A DNA stretch of 64,000 nucleotides, taken from positions 30,609 through 94,608 of the forward strand of contig CAMVKS010000003.1 in the NCBI GenBank assembly GCA_947167995.1. The letters are read 5' to 3'. A program made the translations under genes and the position numbers. Numbering within the stretch: the stretch's first letter is position 1; each line of letters begins with the position of its first letter. Source of the stretch: an uncultured Prevotellaceae bacterium. Lineage in GTDB: Bacteria > Bacteroidota > Bacteroidia > Bacteroidales > Muribaculaceae. Below, one piece after another: positions 17,232 through 25,504 of this stretch. The notes beneath the pieces were generated by a model. It was not told where the DNA came from, made no database searches, and was given only the letters and a program-made list of their open reading frames with translations.

Positions 17232-18812
17232 GTGGCTTTTAACGACGAAATAACCAAGCGACGTACGTTCGCAATTATCTCGCACCCCGATGCGGGAAAG
17301 ACCACTTTGACCGAGAAATTGTTGCTCTTTGGTGGAGCTATTCATGTGGCAGGTGCCGTGAAGTCCAACAAAATCAGGAAAACAGCAACCAGCGACTGGA
17401 TGGACATTGAGAAACAACGTGGTATCTCGGTTGCTACATCGGTAATGGGGTTCAACTATGAGGACTATAAAATCAATATCCTCGACACACCTGGACACCA
17501 GGACTTTGCCGAGGACACTTATCGCACTTTGACTGCTGTCGACAGTGTTATTATAGTTGTCGATGTGGCTAAAGGTGTTGAGACCCAGACGCGTAAACTC
17601 ATGGAGGTGTGCCGCATGCGCAGCACTCCGGTTATAATCTTTGTCAACAAGTTGGACCGCGAGGGTCGCGACCCATTCGACATCCTTGACGAACTGGAAC
17701 AAGAGCTGAAAATCTCGGTGCGTCCACTCACCTGGCCCATCAACATGGGCGCAAGATTCAAAGGGGTTTACAATATTTACGAGCAGAGCCTTGACCTATT
17801 CAAGCCCGACAAGCAGCATGTTACCGAGCGTGTGGAGATTGACGACATCAACTCGCCCGAGATTGACCGACAGGTGGGTGCCGACGATGCGTTGAAGCTG
17901 CGCGATGACATAGAGCTCGTTGACGGAGTTTATCCCGAATTCAATCCCGACGATTATCTCGAAGCTAATGTGGCGCCCGTATTCTTTGGTTCGGCACTTA
18001 ACACTTTCGGTGTGAAAGAATTGCTTGACTGCTTCATCAAGATTGCTCCGTCGCCCAAGTCGGTCCAAGCCATTGAACGTGTGGTTGATCCCGGCGAGGA
18101 GAAGTTCACCGGCTTTGTGTTCAAGATACAGGCCAACATGGATCCCAATCATCGCAGCTGCATCGCATTTGTGAAGATTTGTTCTGGAGTATTTCATCGC
18201 AACAGCACTTATCTGCATGTGCGCAGTGGCAAGACCTATCGATTCAGTGCTCCTACAGCTTTCATGGCTCAACGCAAGGACGTGGTCGACGAGGCCTATC
18301 CCGGCGACGTAATAGGCCTTCCCGACAGTGGAAGCATATTCAAGATTGGAGACACATTGACCGAGGGCGAAAACCTGCACTTCAAGGGTCTGCCAAGCTT
18401 CTCTCCCGAGATGTTCAAGTATATCGAGAACAGTGACCCCATGAAAACCAAGCAGCTTAACAAGGGTATTACCCAGCTCATGGACGAGGGTGTGGCTCAG
18501 CTATTTGTAAACCAGTTCAACAACCGCAAGATTATTGGTACCGTGGGGCAGCTGCAGTTTGAGGTTATCCAGTACCGCCTGCTGCACGAGTATAACGCCC
18601 AGTGCCGCTGGGAACCAATAAGCCTTTATAAGGCTTGCTGGATAGAGAGTGATGACGAAGAAGCCCTCGAAGCCTTCAAGCACCGCAAGCATCAGTTCAT
18701 GGCGCTCGATACCGAGGGACGCGACGTTTTCCTTGCCGACTCGGGTTATGTGCTTCAAATGGCACAGCAGGATTTCCCTAAAATCAAGTTCCATTTCACA
18801 AGCGAATTTTAA
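17232..18812 (+). CDS. prfC: Peptide chain release factor 3
   Basis: Translational GTPase that recycles RF1/RF2 from the ribosome after termination. The 526 residues contain the G motifs [13 protein letters not shown] (near residue 17), DTPGHQDF and NKLDREGRD, and the C-terminal domain ends with the usual [15 protein letters not shown]. The start is a GTG at 17232, which agrees with the family N-terminus ([20 protein letters not shown]). It lies 50 nt after rfbD. Confidence 0.95.
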   Translation: MAFNDEITKRRTFAIISHPDAGKTTLTEKLLLFGGAIHVAGAVKSNKIRKTATSDWMDIEKQRGISVATSVMGFNYEDYKINILDTPGHQDFAEDTYRTLTAVDSVIIVVDVAKGVETQTRKLMEVCRMRSTPVIIFVNKLDREGRDPFDILDELEQELKISVRPLTWPINMGARFKGVYNIYEQSLDLFKPDKQHVTERVEIDDINSPEIDRQVGADDALKLRDDIELVDGVYPEFNPDDYLEANVAPVFFGSALNTFGVKELLDCFIKIAPSPKSVQAIERVVDPGEEKFTGFVFKIQANMDPNHRSCIAFVKICSGVFHRNSTYLHVRSGKTYRFSAPTAFMAQRKDVVDEAYPGDVIGLPDSGSIFKIGDTLTEGENLHFKGLPSFSPEMFKYIENSDPMKTKQLNKGITQLMDEGVAQLFVNQFNNRKIIGTVGQLQFEVIQYRLLHEYNAQCRWEPISLYKACWIESDDEEALEAFKHRKHQFMALDTEGRDVFLADSGYVLQMAQQDFPKIKFHFTSEF

Positions 18813-18844
18813 GCATTATTTTTGAAATATCATCGAGTTATTAG

Positions 18845-18852
18845 TACCTTTG
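18845..18852 (+). promoter_or_regulatory. Bacteroidota -7 promoter box for the amgK-rapZ/murU pair
   Basis: TACCTTTG (TAnnTTTG), 38 nt upstream of the ATG at 18891. Confidence 0.55.
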
Positions 18853-18890
18853 TCACCTCAAAACAAGACAAAGAATAAAGAAAACAAGAT

Positions 18891-20363
18891 ATGAACCCTC
18901 ACGAGAGCTTAATTGAGTTATATAAGCAATACGTTGGCAGTGAGCCTACCGAAATAAAGTTAATGGACAAAGCCGGTTCAAACCGCAGCTACTACCGCCT
19001 CTCGGGCGAGAAATCGGTTGTTGGAGTCATTGGCGAGTCGAGAGAGGAAAATGACGCTTTCATCTATATTGCCAGTCATTTCAAAAAGCAAGGTCTGTCG
19101 GTGCCCACAGTCTATGGCGTGAGCCAGGACCACATGGTATATATTCAAGAAGACCTTGGCGGCAAGCCTGAAAACATCTTGTGGAATAGAATTCGTCGCA
19201 GCAGCATCACTCATGCTTTCACCAACGAGGAAAAAGAACTTCTTCGCCGAACGATGAGAGACTTGTGTGACATTCAGTTTCGCGGGACTAAAGACTTTGA
19301 CTATAGCAAGTGCTATCCAGCCGAGTGCTTCGACGAGCGTTCCATCAAGTGGGACCTGAACTATTTCAAGTATTGTTTCTTGAAAGCTACAGGTATAGTA
19401 TTCAATGAAAACAAGCTCGAGAACGACTTCGAGCTTCTTACAAGTGATTTGCTGTCGGTCCCGAGCGACACATTCATGTATCGTGACTTCCAGTCGCGCA
19501 ATGTGATGCTCGTTGGCGATACCGAACACCCCAACAATTGTCAGCTGGCTTATATTGACTTCCAGGGAGGACGTCGTGGCCCCTACTACTACGACGTGGC
19601 TTCGTTTGTGTGGCAGTCTCGTGCCAAGTATCCCGAAGATTTGAAAAAAGATCTCGTCCAAGTTTATCTTGAACAGCTCAAAACTTATAAGCCCGACCTT
19701 GATGAGAAAGAATTTTATGACAATCTGCGTCTTTTCGTTCTCTTCCGCACCCTCCAGGTGCTGGGTGCCTACGGCTTCAGAGGATACTTTGAGAAGAAGC
19801 CCGACTTCATGAAGAACAGCATTGTGCCTGCCATTGCCAACCTGCGGCGTCTGGTCGCCAAGAGCTCATTTGAAAACTATCCTTATTTGAGTGAAGTAAT
19901 CAATGAATTGGTGAACATGAAAGACTTCACCAGCGAAGACAAGACACTCACCGTCAGAGTGATGAGCTTTGCCTACAAGAAGGGCATTCCACATGACCCA
20001 TCGGGCAACGGTGGCGGCTATGTGTTTGACTGCCGTGCCCTGAACAACCCAGGCAAGTATGACAAGTACAAAGCGTTCACCGGCCTTGACGACAATGTAA
20101 TCAAGTTCCTCCAGAAAGAAAGTACTATCGACCAATGGCTCGTACACGTTTATGCTATGGTTGACGAATCGGTTGAACGCTACAAGAAACGCAATTTCAC
20201 CGATTTGATGGTTTGCTTCGGCTGTACAGGCGGACAGCACCGTTCGGTCTATGCCGCACAGCATCTGGCAGAGCACATCTATAAAAAATTCAATGTGCGT
20301 GTCGAGCTCTCGCACCGTGAGCAGAGTGGTCACGACCGCACCTTCAATCCTGTGCAAGAATGA
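18891..20363 (+). CDS. Fusion of an AmgK-like sugar kinase with a RapZ C-terminal domain
   Basis: Protein of 490 residues. The first about 340 residues are an APH-fold phosphotransferase with the catalytic loop YRDFQSRNVML and the metal-binding IDFQGGRRGP. This matches AmgK, which phosphorylates the anomeric position of MurNAc or GlcNAc in cell-wall recycling. Residues about 345-490 match the RapZ C-terminal domain (VFDCRALNNPG, FGCTGGQHRSV, SHREQ), the half of E. coli RapZ that binds RNA and glucosamine-6-phosphate. The kinase-like N-terminal half of RapZ is missing. The stop overlaps the start of the murU-like gene (ATGA), which strongly links the kinase to MurNAc recycling. The role of the RapZ domain here is unknown; sensing the amino-sugar pool is an inference. 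Confidence 0.88.
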   Translation: MNPHESLIELYKQYVGSEPTEIKLMDKAGSNRSYYRLSGEKSVVGVIGESREENDAFIYIASHFKKQGLSVPTVYGVSQDHMVYIQEDLGGKPENILWNRIRRSSITHAFTNEEKELLRRTMRDLCDIQFRGTKDFDYSKCYPAECFDERSIKWDLNYFKYCFLKATGIVFNENKLENDFELLTSDLLSVPSDTFMYRDFQSRNVMLVGDTEHPNNCQLAYIDFQGGRRGPYYYDVASFVWQSRAKYPEDLKKDLVQVYLEQLKTYKPDLDEKEFYDNLRLFVLFRTLQVLGAYGFRGYFEKKPDFMKNSIVPAIANLRRLVAKSSFENYPYLSEVINELVNMKDFTSEDKTLTVRVMSFAYKKGIPHDPSGNGGGYVFDCRALNNPGKYDKYKAFTGLDDNVIKFLQKESTIDQWLVHVYAMVDESVERYKKRNFTDLMVCFGCTGGQHRSVYAAQHLAEHIYKKFNVRVELSHREQSGHDRTFNPVQE

Positions 20364-21100
20364 AAGCAATGATATTTGCAGCCGGGCTCGGAACCCGGCT
20401 GCGTCCTTTAACTAACGATCGCCCAAAGGCACTGGTAGAGATTGGCGGCAAAACAATGCTTGAACGAGTAATTACAAAACTCTCTACTACAGGTTTTGAC
20501 GACATTACTATCAACATCCACCACTTTGGAGAGAAAATCATCGATTTTCTAAGGAAAAATGACAATTTTGGTCTCAACATTCACATCAGCGACGAACGCG
20601 ACTTGCTGCTCGACACTGGCGGAGGGATTCTGAAGGCACGCCATCTTCTCGATGGAGATGAACCTTTTCTCGTGCACAATGCCGACATTCTTACCGATAT
20701 CGACCTGAATGCTATGTATCAGAGCCATTTAGAGAGCAAGGCCATGGCGACAGTGCTGGTTAAAGACCGCAAGACAAGTCGCTATTTCGTCTTCGATAAC
20801 GACCACCGCCTGCAAGGGTGGATAAACCGTTCTACCGGTGAGACACGCCCCGATGGTTTTGTGCATCGTGAAGGGATGCACGAACTCGCCTTTGGAGGCA
20901 TTCATATCATCTCGCCAAGCATTTTCAACGAACTGGAGAAGTACTCGAAAGGGCAACCTAAATTCTCCATCACACCGTTCTACGTTGACGAGTGCCACAA
21001 CCACCTTATTAAAGGATATGTGCAAAGCACACCCTACAATTGGCTCGACGTAGGCAAGCCCGAGACACTGAAAGAAGCCGAGATATTATTAAGCAAATAA
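20360..21100 (+). CDS. murU: MurU-like sugar-1-phosphate nucleotidyltransferase
   Basis: Protein of 246 residues with the nucleotidyltransferase signature IFAAGLGTRLRPLT and the sugar-phosphate lysine region DRPKALVEIGG, then NADILTDID for the metal-binding aspartate. In the AmgK-MurU route the enzyme turns MurNAc-1-phosphate into UDP-MurNAc, bypassing de novo synthesis (the fosfomycin-sensitive MurA step). The 4-nt overlap with the AmgK-like gene supports that substrate over mannose or glucose phosphates, but the sequence alone does not prove it. Confidence 0.85.
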   Translation: MKAMIFAAGLGTRLRPLTNDRPKALVEIGGKTMLERVITKLSTTGFDDITINIHHFGEKIIDFLRKNDNFGLNIHISDERDLLLDTGGGILKARHLLDGDEPFLVHNADILTDIDLNAMYQSHLESKAMATVLVKDRKTSRYFVFDNDHRLQGWINRSTGETRPDGFVHREGMHELAFGGIHIISPSIFNELEKYSKGQPKFSITPFYVDECHNHLIKGYVQSTPYNWLDVGKPETLKEAEILLSK

Positions 21101-21109
21101 TATAATAAA

Positions 21110-21133
21110 CCCATTGACAACATTATCAACGGG
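21110..21133 (-). terminator. Hairpin between murU and the convergent DUF4836 gene
   Basis: On the minus strand CCCGTTG and CAATGGG pair (one G-U) and are followed by TTTATTATATT, so it can end the DUF4836 transcript. Confidence 0.5.
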
Positions 21134-21167
21134 CTTACTATTATTAGATCAATAAACACTTAATACT

Positions 21168-22676
21168 TCATGCATCAAAGTCGTCATCAATAATGTTGCT
21201 GTTGGGGTCTTTCCAACACAAGAGTTTGAGAACTGAGATAACAATATTGCATTTCTCATCTTCCGAGAAATAGAATCCTTCGCCATTGGCTTTGTCGGTC
21301 TGTCCCCAATTGAAAAATCCTTCTACATTGTTTCCTATCGAGAGCATCTTGAACACAACTATTGAGCATTTATCTAAATTCTGTGGCAACACTGGCAGTT
21401 CGATGGCACTGTATTGAGTCTCAAAATCCACACAACGCAGGTAGAAGGCATTGTCGGTCTCACCCATGGCAATACCTTGGTTTTTATATTCATAAAAAAT
21501 TTCATCATCGCGTTCAAGTGGACTTTGGCCTCTGTTCTCGGCCAATTCTACTATTTGGTCGGTTATCTGTTGGGGCTGTGATGACTGCAATGCCACAACA
21601 ACGTTGTCACCTACTTGTCCTTCGTCAGCACCAAATACCAAAGCACCATCAACGTTTTTGATTATCTCTTCACTTTTCAAGCCTTTACTGAGCGGATTGG
21701 CTTCAAGTGACTGATATATTTTTTTCATCTGAGGCAAGTGGGAAAGTTCAGAGCCTTTGATCTTCAATCCCACATAATTAGCAAGTTCTCCAGGAATCAA
21801 GTCTAATGTGGATGAAGCGTTACTTGTTTTAGATGCTATTACCTTGTCATAAATCTTGCTATACTGCCCCTTGTCATCAAAAATCAAGTGTGTCTTTATT
21901 TTAGCCAACTCGCCGTCTTTATTTTCAATGTCGAAAATGACCGATGCAGTAACTGCCTTAACATCGGTTTCGGCAATAAAGTTGAAGATAGGACGGCTCA
22001 ACAAGAATGAGTTCAATGTTGAATCTCCGTTCAGCAAGGAATCTATTCCCCGAGCATTTAAATAAATGTTCACATCACTGCCTTTGGTATCAACCACTTG
22101 TGCAACAACTTTTTTAGAAAGCAGGCTTGGTTTCTTGCCCCTAAAGATGTCAGCAGCAGCCTTTGCAGCCTCTTCGGGTTTTACATCCTTGCTGCAATGA
22201 GCGATTAACAGCACATTGTTATCGATGGCATAAGCATAGTCGAGATGTGTCGCAATATTCACATCGGCCAATGGTTTCATCTTGCCCGATGCTATTTTAG
22301 CAACAAAGGCCGAAGCCTTTTTCTCGTCGGTGAGAGGCAAGAGAGCCACCGTCTTTAAGATTCCTGACGAGAAGAACAGATAACATGTGTCGTCCAAGTT
22401 CACACCCGAGTTGGGCAGATTACTAATGACATCGGCGATAATTGATGGGTCACCGTCTTCAATGACCTTATTGAGCGCATCAGGGATTTTTATGACACCT
22501 GTGCTGTCGACCATTTTGCTTTTTTTGATCAAAGATGGTACATCAACACTAATGACGCCAACGGCATCTTCGGGAATCATTTCTCTTATTCCTTTTTTTT
22601 CGGGAGTTGTTGGAGCACAAGAAACTATCAAACCAACCGTAAATAATAGCGACAGAAAACACTTAATTTTATTCAT
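21168..22676 (-). CDS. DUF4836 family lipoprotein
   Basis: Protein of 502 residues with a lipoprotein signal (LLFTVGLIVSC, Cys near residue 20) and the family opening IPEDAVGVISVDVPSLIKKS. DUF4836 proteins are Bacteroidales envelope lipoproteins of unknown function. The sequence shows no catalytic motif. A TAnnTTTG box sits 28 nt upstream; it is monocistronic and divergent from the small gene at 22854. Confidence 0.85.
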   Translation of the reverse strand: MNKIKCFLSLLFTVGLIVSCAPTTPEKKGIREMIPEDAVGVISVDVPSLIKKSKMVDSTGVIKIPDALNKVIEDGDPSIIADVISNLPNSGVNLDDTCYLFFSSGILKTVALLPLTDEKKASAFVAKIASGKMKPLADVNIATHLDYAYAIDNNVLLIAHCSKDVKPEEAAKAAADIFRGKKPSLLSKKVVAQVVDTKGSDVNIYLNARGIDSLLNGDSTLNSFLLSRPIFNFIAETDVKAVTASVIFDIENKDGELAKIKTHLIFDDKGQYSKIYDKVIASKTSNASSTLDLIPGELANYVGLKIKGSELSHLPQMKKIYQSLEANPLSKGLKSEEIIKNVDGALVFGADEGQVGDNVVVALQSSQPQQITDQIVELAENRGQSPLERDDEIFYEYKNQGIAMGETDNAFYLRCVDFETQYSAIELPVLPQNLDKCSIVVFKMLSIGNNVEGFFNWGQTDKANGEGFYFSEDEKCNIVISVLKLLCWKDPNSNIIDDDFDA

Positions 22677-22703
22677 TATTAATTATTATTTAGTATTTAC
22701 GTG

Positions 22704-22711
22704 CAAATGTA
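22704..22711 (-). promoter_or_regulatory. Bacteroidota -7 promoter box for the DUF4836 gene
   Basis: Minus strand TACATTTG (TAnnTTTG), 28 nt upstream of the ATG at 22676. Confidence 0.5.
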
Positions 22712-22807
22712 GCACATTATTTAATTATAACAAGAAAAATAATCTATAATTTTTATAGTTGTTGATAAGTTTTTTTATAAAACCATTGTCGAAAAAAATA
22801 TAATTAC

Positions 22808-22815
22808 TATTTTTG
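22808..22815 (+). promoter_or_regulatory. Bacteroidota -7 promoter box for the 74-residue gene
   Basis: TATTTTTG (TAnnTTTG), 39 nt upstream of the ATG at 22854. No other consensus box was found before aguA, so it may also serve the agu genes. Confidence 0.45.
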
Positions 22816-22853
22816 AAATCTAAAACTATTATCTTACATCTTAAAATAATGTT

Positions 22854-23078
22854 ATGAACGATATTTCCGAAATATTAAGAACTCTTATTGACCAGCTGGC
22901 ACGTACAAGCGAGGTAGAACAAGAGTTTGTTAACATGATGAACAACGATCCTCAGCTCAGTGAAGACTACAAGTTGTGGTGTGACGAAATGGGCTATGAT
23001 ATGAAAACTGGATACCAAGATTTCATTGATGAACAACTTCAAGATAGAGATGAATTTTGGGATGAAATGTCGGAATAA
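22854..23078 (+). CDS. Small acidic protein of unknown function
   Basis: Protein of 74 residues, strongly acidic (many Asp/Glu), mostly helical, without signal peptide or membrane segment. It starts MNDISEILRTLIDQLARTSEVEQEFV and ends DRDEFWDEMSE. I do not recognise a family. It is likely real: a consensus promoter lies 39 nt upstream, codon use resembles its neighbours and the minus-strand overlap ORF looks like a shadow. The next gene, aguA, follows after a 208-nt leader full of inverted repeats. A link to polyamine metabolism is only positional. Confidence 0.65.
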   Translation: MNDISEILRTLIDQLARTSEVEQEFVNMMNNDPQLSEDYKLWCDEMGYDMKTGYQDFIDEQLQDRDEFWDEMSE

Positions 23079-23080
23079 AA

Positions 23081-23281
23081 AACTCAAGTCCCTAATGTAA
23101 GTTTCCTTTTCTAAGACAATTAATGACAAGATATTTTGCGATATATACAGTTTCCATTAAAGACAATTATAAATGTGTGCCAGAGGCGTGCGGCAATTGT
23201 CTGTAATAAAAAAATGTACTTAATATTGCCCTTAATTGTCTTGTTTGAAGAGATGTGATCATTTTATTTAAAACTTGAGTT
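23081..23281 (+). repeat. Three nested inverted repeats in the leader of aguAB
   Basis: The 208-nt space between the small gene and aguA holds three concentric inverted repeats: AACTCAAGT/ACTTGAGTT at 23081-23089 and 23273-23281; AAGACAATTAA/TTAATTGTCTT at 23113-23123 and 23232-23242; AGACAATT/AATTGTCT at 23161-23168 and 23195-23202. The inner two share the word AGACAATT, so arms can also pair in other combinations. The right outer arm ends 5 nt before the aguA ATG, where it could mask translation initiation. A regulatory RNA leader or a miniature mobile element would both fit. Confidence 0.6.
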
Positions 23282-23286
23282 AAAAA

Positions 23287-24336
23287 ATGTCATTTATCTA
23301 CAAGTTCTCCACCCCTATGATGCCAGCCGAATGGGAACCCCAGGACGCTATATTGGTGGCATGGCCACATCGCGGCACCGACTGGAATTATATGCTTGAT
23401 GAAGCACAGGCGTGCTTCAAGAACGTTGTCGCGGCCGTTGCCCGAGAAATGAGGGTTGTCGTTGTCGCTCCACATCCTGACGAGGTGATGGCCCTGCTCG
23501 GCGACATCGACAACATAGACAATATCATCTGTCAAGCAATTGATACCAACGACACTTGGGCGCGCGACTTTGGCCCTATCTCTGTTCTCGACAATGACAA
23601 AAAGTTGATGCTTGACTTCAAATTCGACGCATGGGGCATGAAATTTGCAGCATGTCATGACAATCTCATTTGCCGCAAAATCGCAAAGAACGGGATTTTC
23701 GACGCACAATATGTTAATTGCCAGGATATAGTTCTTGAAGGAGGCTCTATAGAAAGCGATGGCAAAGGAACCATACTCACCACATCTCAATGCCTGCTCT
23801 CACCCAACCGCAACGGTGCTCTCGAAAAAGAAGATATAGAAAATGTGCTCAAACAAAGACTTGGCGCACGAAAAGTGCTGTGGTTGAACCATGGCGAACT
23901 CAAAGGTGATGATACCGATGCCCATATCGACACATTGGCCCGCTTTGCCCCTGGCAATACGATTCTCTATGTGAAAAGCAACAACGAAAACGACGAGCAA
24001 TATGAGTCGTTGTGGTCGATGGAACAGCAGCTCAAGAGCTTTACCAATGCTCTTGGAGAAAAATTCAACTTAGTACCACTCCCCTGCCCCGAGGCTATCT
24101 TTGATGAAGATGGTAACCGGTTGCCAGCAACCTATGCAAATTTTCTTATCACAAACAATCAAGTGCTGGTTCCGGTTTATGGCCAGCAAGAGAATGACGA
24201 CCTTGCACTGGGCACAATAAGCAAAGTATTTTCTACGCGACGAGTTGTCGGCATCGACTGTAACGCACTCATCAAACAACATGGTTCATTACACTGCATC
24301 ACAATGCAGATTCCCAATAAATTCTTGAAACAATGA
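23287..24336 (+). CDS. aguA: Agmatine deiminase
   Basis: Hydrolyses agmatine to N-carbamoylputrescine and ammonia in putrescine synthesis. The 349 residues have the family opening MPAEWEPQDAILVAWPH, the substrate-binding NDTWARDFGP and LEGGSIE, and the catalytic Cys near the end (GSLHCITMQIP). Length is typical. The stop overlaps the start of aguB by ATGA, so they form one operon that completes arginine-derived putrescine production. Confidence 0.94.
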   Translation: MSFIYKFSTPMMPAEWEPQDAILVAWPHRGTDWNYMLDEAQACFKNVVAAVAREMRVVVVAPHPDEVMALLGDIDNIDNIICQAIDTNDTWARDFGPISVLDNDKKLMLDFKFDAWGMKFAACHDNLICRKIAKNGIFDAQYVNCQDIVLEGGSIESDGKGTILTTSQCLLSPNRNGALEKEDIENVLKQRLGARKVLWLNHGELKGDDTDAHIDTLARFAPGNTILYVKSNNENDEQYESLWSMEQQLKSFTNALGEKFNLVPLPCPEAIFDEDGNRLPATYANFLITNNQVLVPVYGQQENDDLALGTISKVFSTRRVVGIDCNALIKQHGSLHCITMQIPNKFLKQ

Positions 24337-25208
24337 AAATAGGAATAATTCAACAACACAACAGCATCGAAGTCAACCTCAACCAAGAAAGGCTGCTGAA
24401 AAAAATCAACAAGCTTGCCAGTGATGGAGCCGAGCTCATTGTTCTGCAAGAACTTCACAATTCGCTCTACTTCTGTCAAGAGGAGAATGTGGAAAACTTT
24501 GAACTTGCCACTCCAATTCCTGGCGATGTAACCCAAATCTACGCTCAAGCTGCAAAAGAAAACAATGTAGTTCTTGTCACATCACTTTTTGAGCGTCGTG
24601 CTGCAGGATTGTATCACAACACAGCTGTCGTCTTTGAGAAAGATGGCTCCATAGCAGGGAAGTACCGCAAAATGCACATTCCAGATGACCCGGCCTATTA
24701 TGAGAAGTTTTATTTCACACCTGGAGACATTGGATTTGAGCCAATAAACACCAGTGTGGGCAATCTTGGCGTTCTTGTGTGTTGGGATCAGTGGTATCCT
24801 GAGGCAGCTCGTCTCATGGCCTTGCGTGGCGCCGAGATTCTAATATACCCCACAGCTATAGGATTTGAAAGCAGTGATAATGATAGCGAGAAAAACAGGC
24901 AACTTAATGCATGGATGACTGTGCAGTTGGGGCATGCTGTGGCAAATGGCATTCCTGTTGTCACGGTAAATCGTGTGGGGCATGAGCCTGACCCCAGTGG
25001 ATTGACTGGCGGAATTCAGTTCTGGGGAAGCAGCTTCATTGCTGGTCAACAAGGTGAAATTCTGCATTGCGCATCAAGCATCGATGAAGAAGAGGCCGTT
25101 GTCGATGTCAATCTTGAGCGAACCGAGCGAGTGCGGCGTTGGTGGCCATTCCTGCGTGATCGTCGCATCGATTACTACAAAGGGCTTGACAAGAGATTTA
25201 TTGACTAA
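24333..25208 (+). CDS. aguB: N-carbamoylputrescine amidase
   Basis: Nitrilase-superfamily enzyme that converts N-carbamoylputrescine to putrescine, CO2 and ammonia. The 291 residues contain the Glu-Lys-Cys triad in the expected order: VLQELHNS, KYRKMHIPDDP and VLVCWDQWYPE. The N-terminus MKIGIIQQ is typical. It is translationally coupled to aguA. A strong hairpin follows at 25335-25373. Confidence 0.94.
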   Translation: MKIGIIQQHNSIEVNLNQERLLKKINKLASDGAELIVLQELHNSLYFCQEENVENFELATPIPGDVTQIYAQAAKENNVVLVTSLFERRAAGLYHNTAVVFEKDGSIAGKYRKMHIPDDPAYYEKFYFTPGDIGFEPINTSVGNLGVLVCWDQWYPEAARLMALRGAEILIYPTAIGFESSDNDSEKNRQLNAWMTVQLGHAVANGIPVVTVNRVGHEPDPSGLTGGIQFWGSSFIAGQQGEILHCASSIDEEEAVVDVNLERTERVRRWWPFLRDRRIDYYKGLDKRFID

Positions 25209-25334
25209 TACAAATCTCATGAAAAAGACTCGTGTCTCAAGCTGTATAAAACAACAATTACAACAAGCTAACAACCAAAACATCAAATAAAAAAACTTGT
25301 AACTCTCGAGAGAAGTCCTGATACTGCTCTCTCT

Positions 25335-25373
25335 AAAGACATTATGTTTGCAATCGGAAAACATAATGTCTTT
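25335..25373. terminator. 15-bp hairpin between aguB and ettA
   Basis: Perfect stem AAAGACATTATGTTT / AAACATAATGTCTTT around a 9-nt loop, between the convergent aguB and ettA genes. The T tract is only three long on either strand. The rest of 25209-25504 shows no ORF and no further recognised element. Confidence 0.6.
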
Positions 25374-25504
25374 AATGAAAACTGCATCTAAAGCAAAGTG
25401 CTTTGTCCTTGATTGTCTTAAAAATCCCTCTCTCTCTATAAAAGACTAAGGGCGGCATAAAAATATGTTCTTATGTCTAAAAAAAGAGTGGCAAGAAATT
25501 ATAG

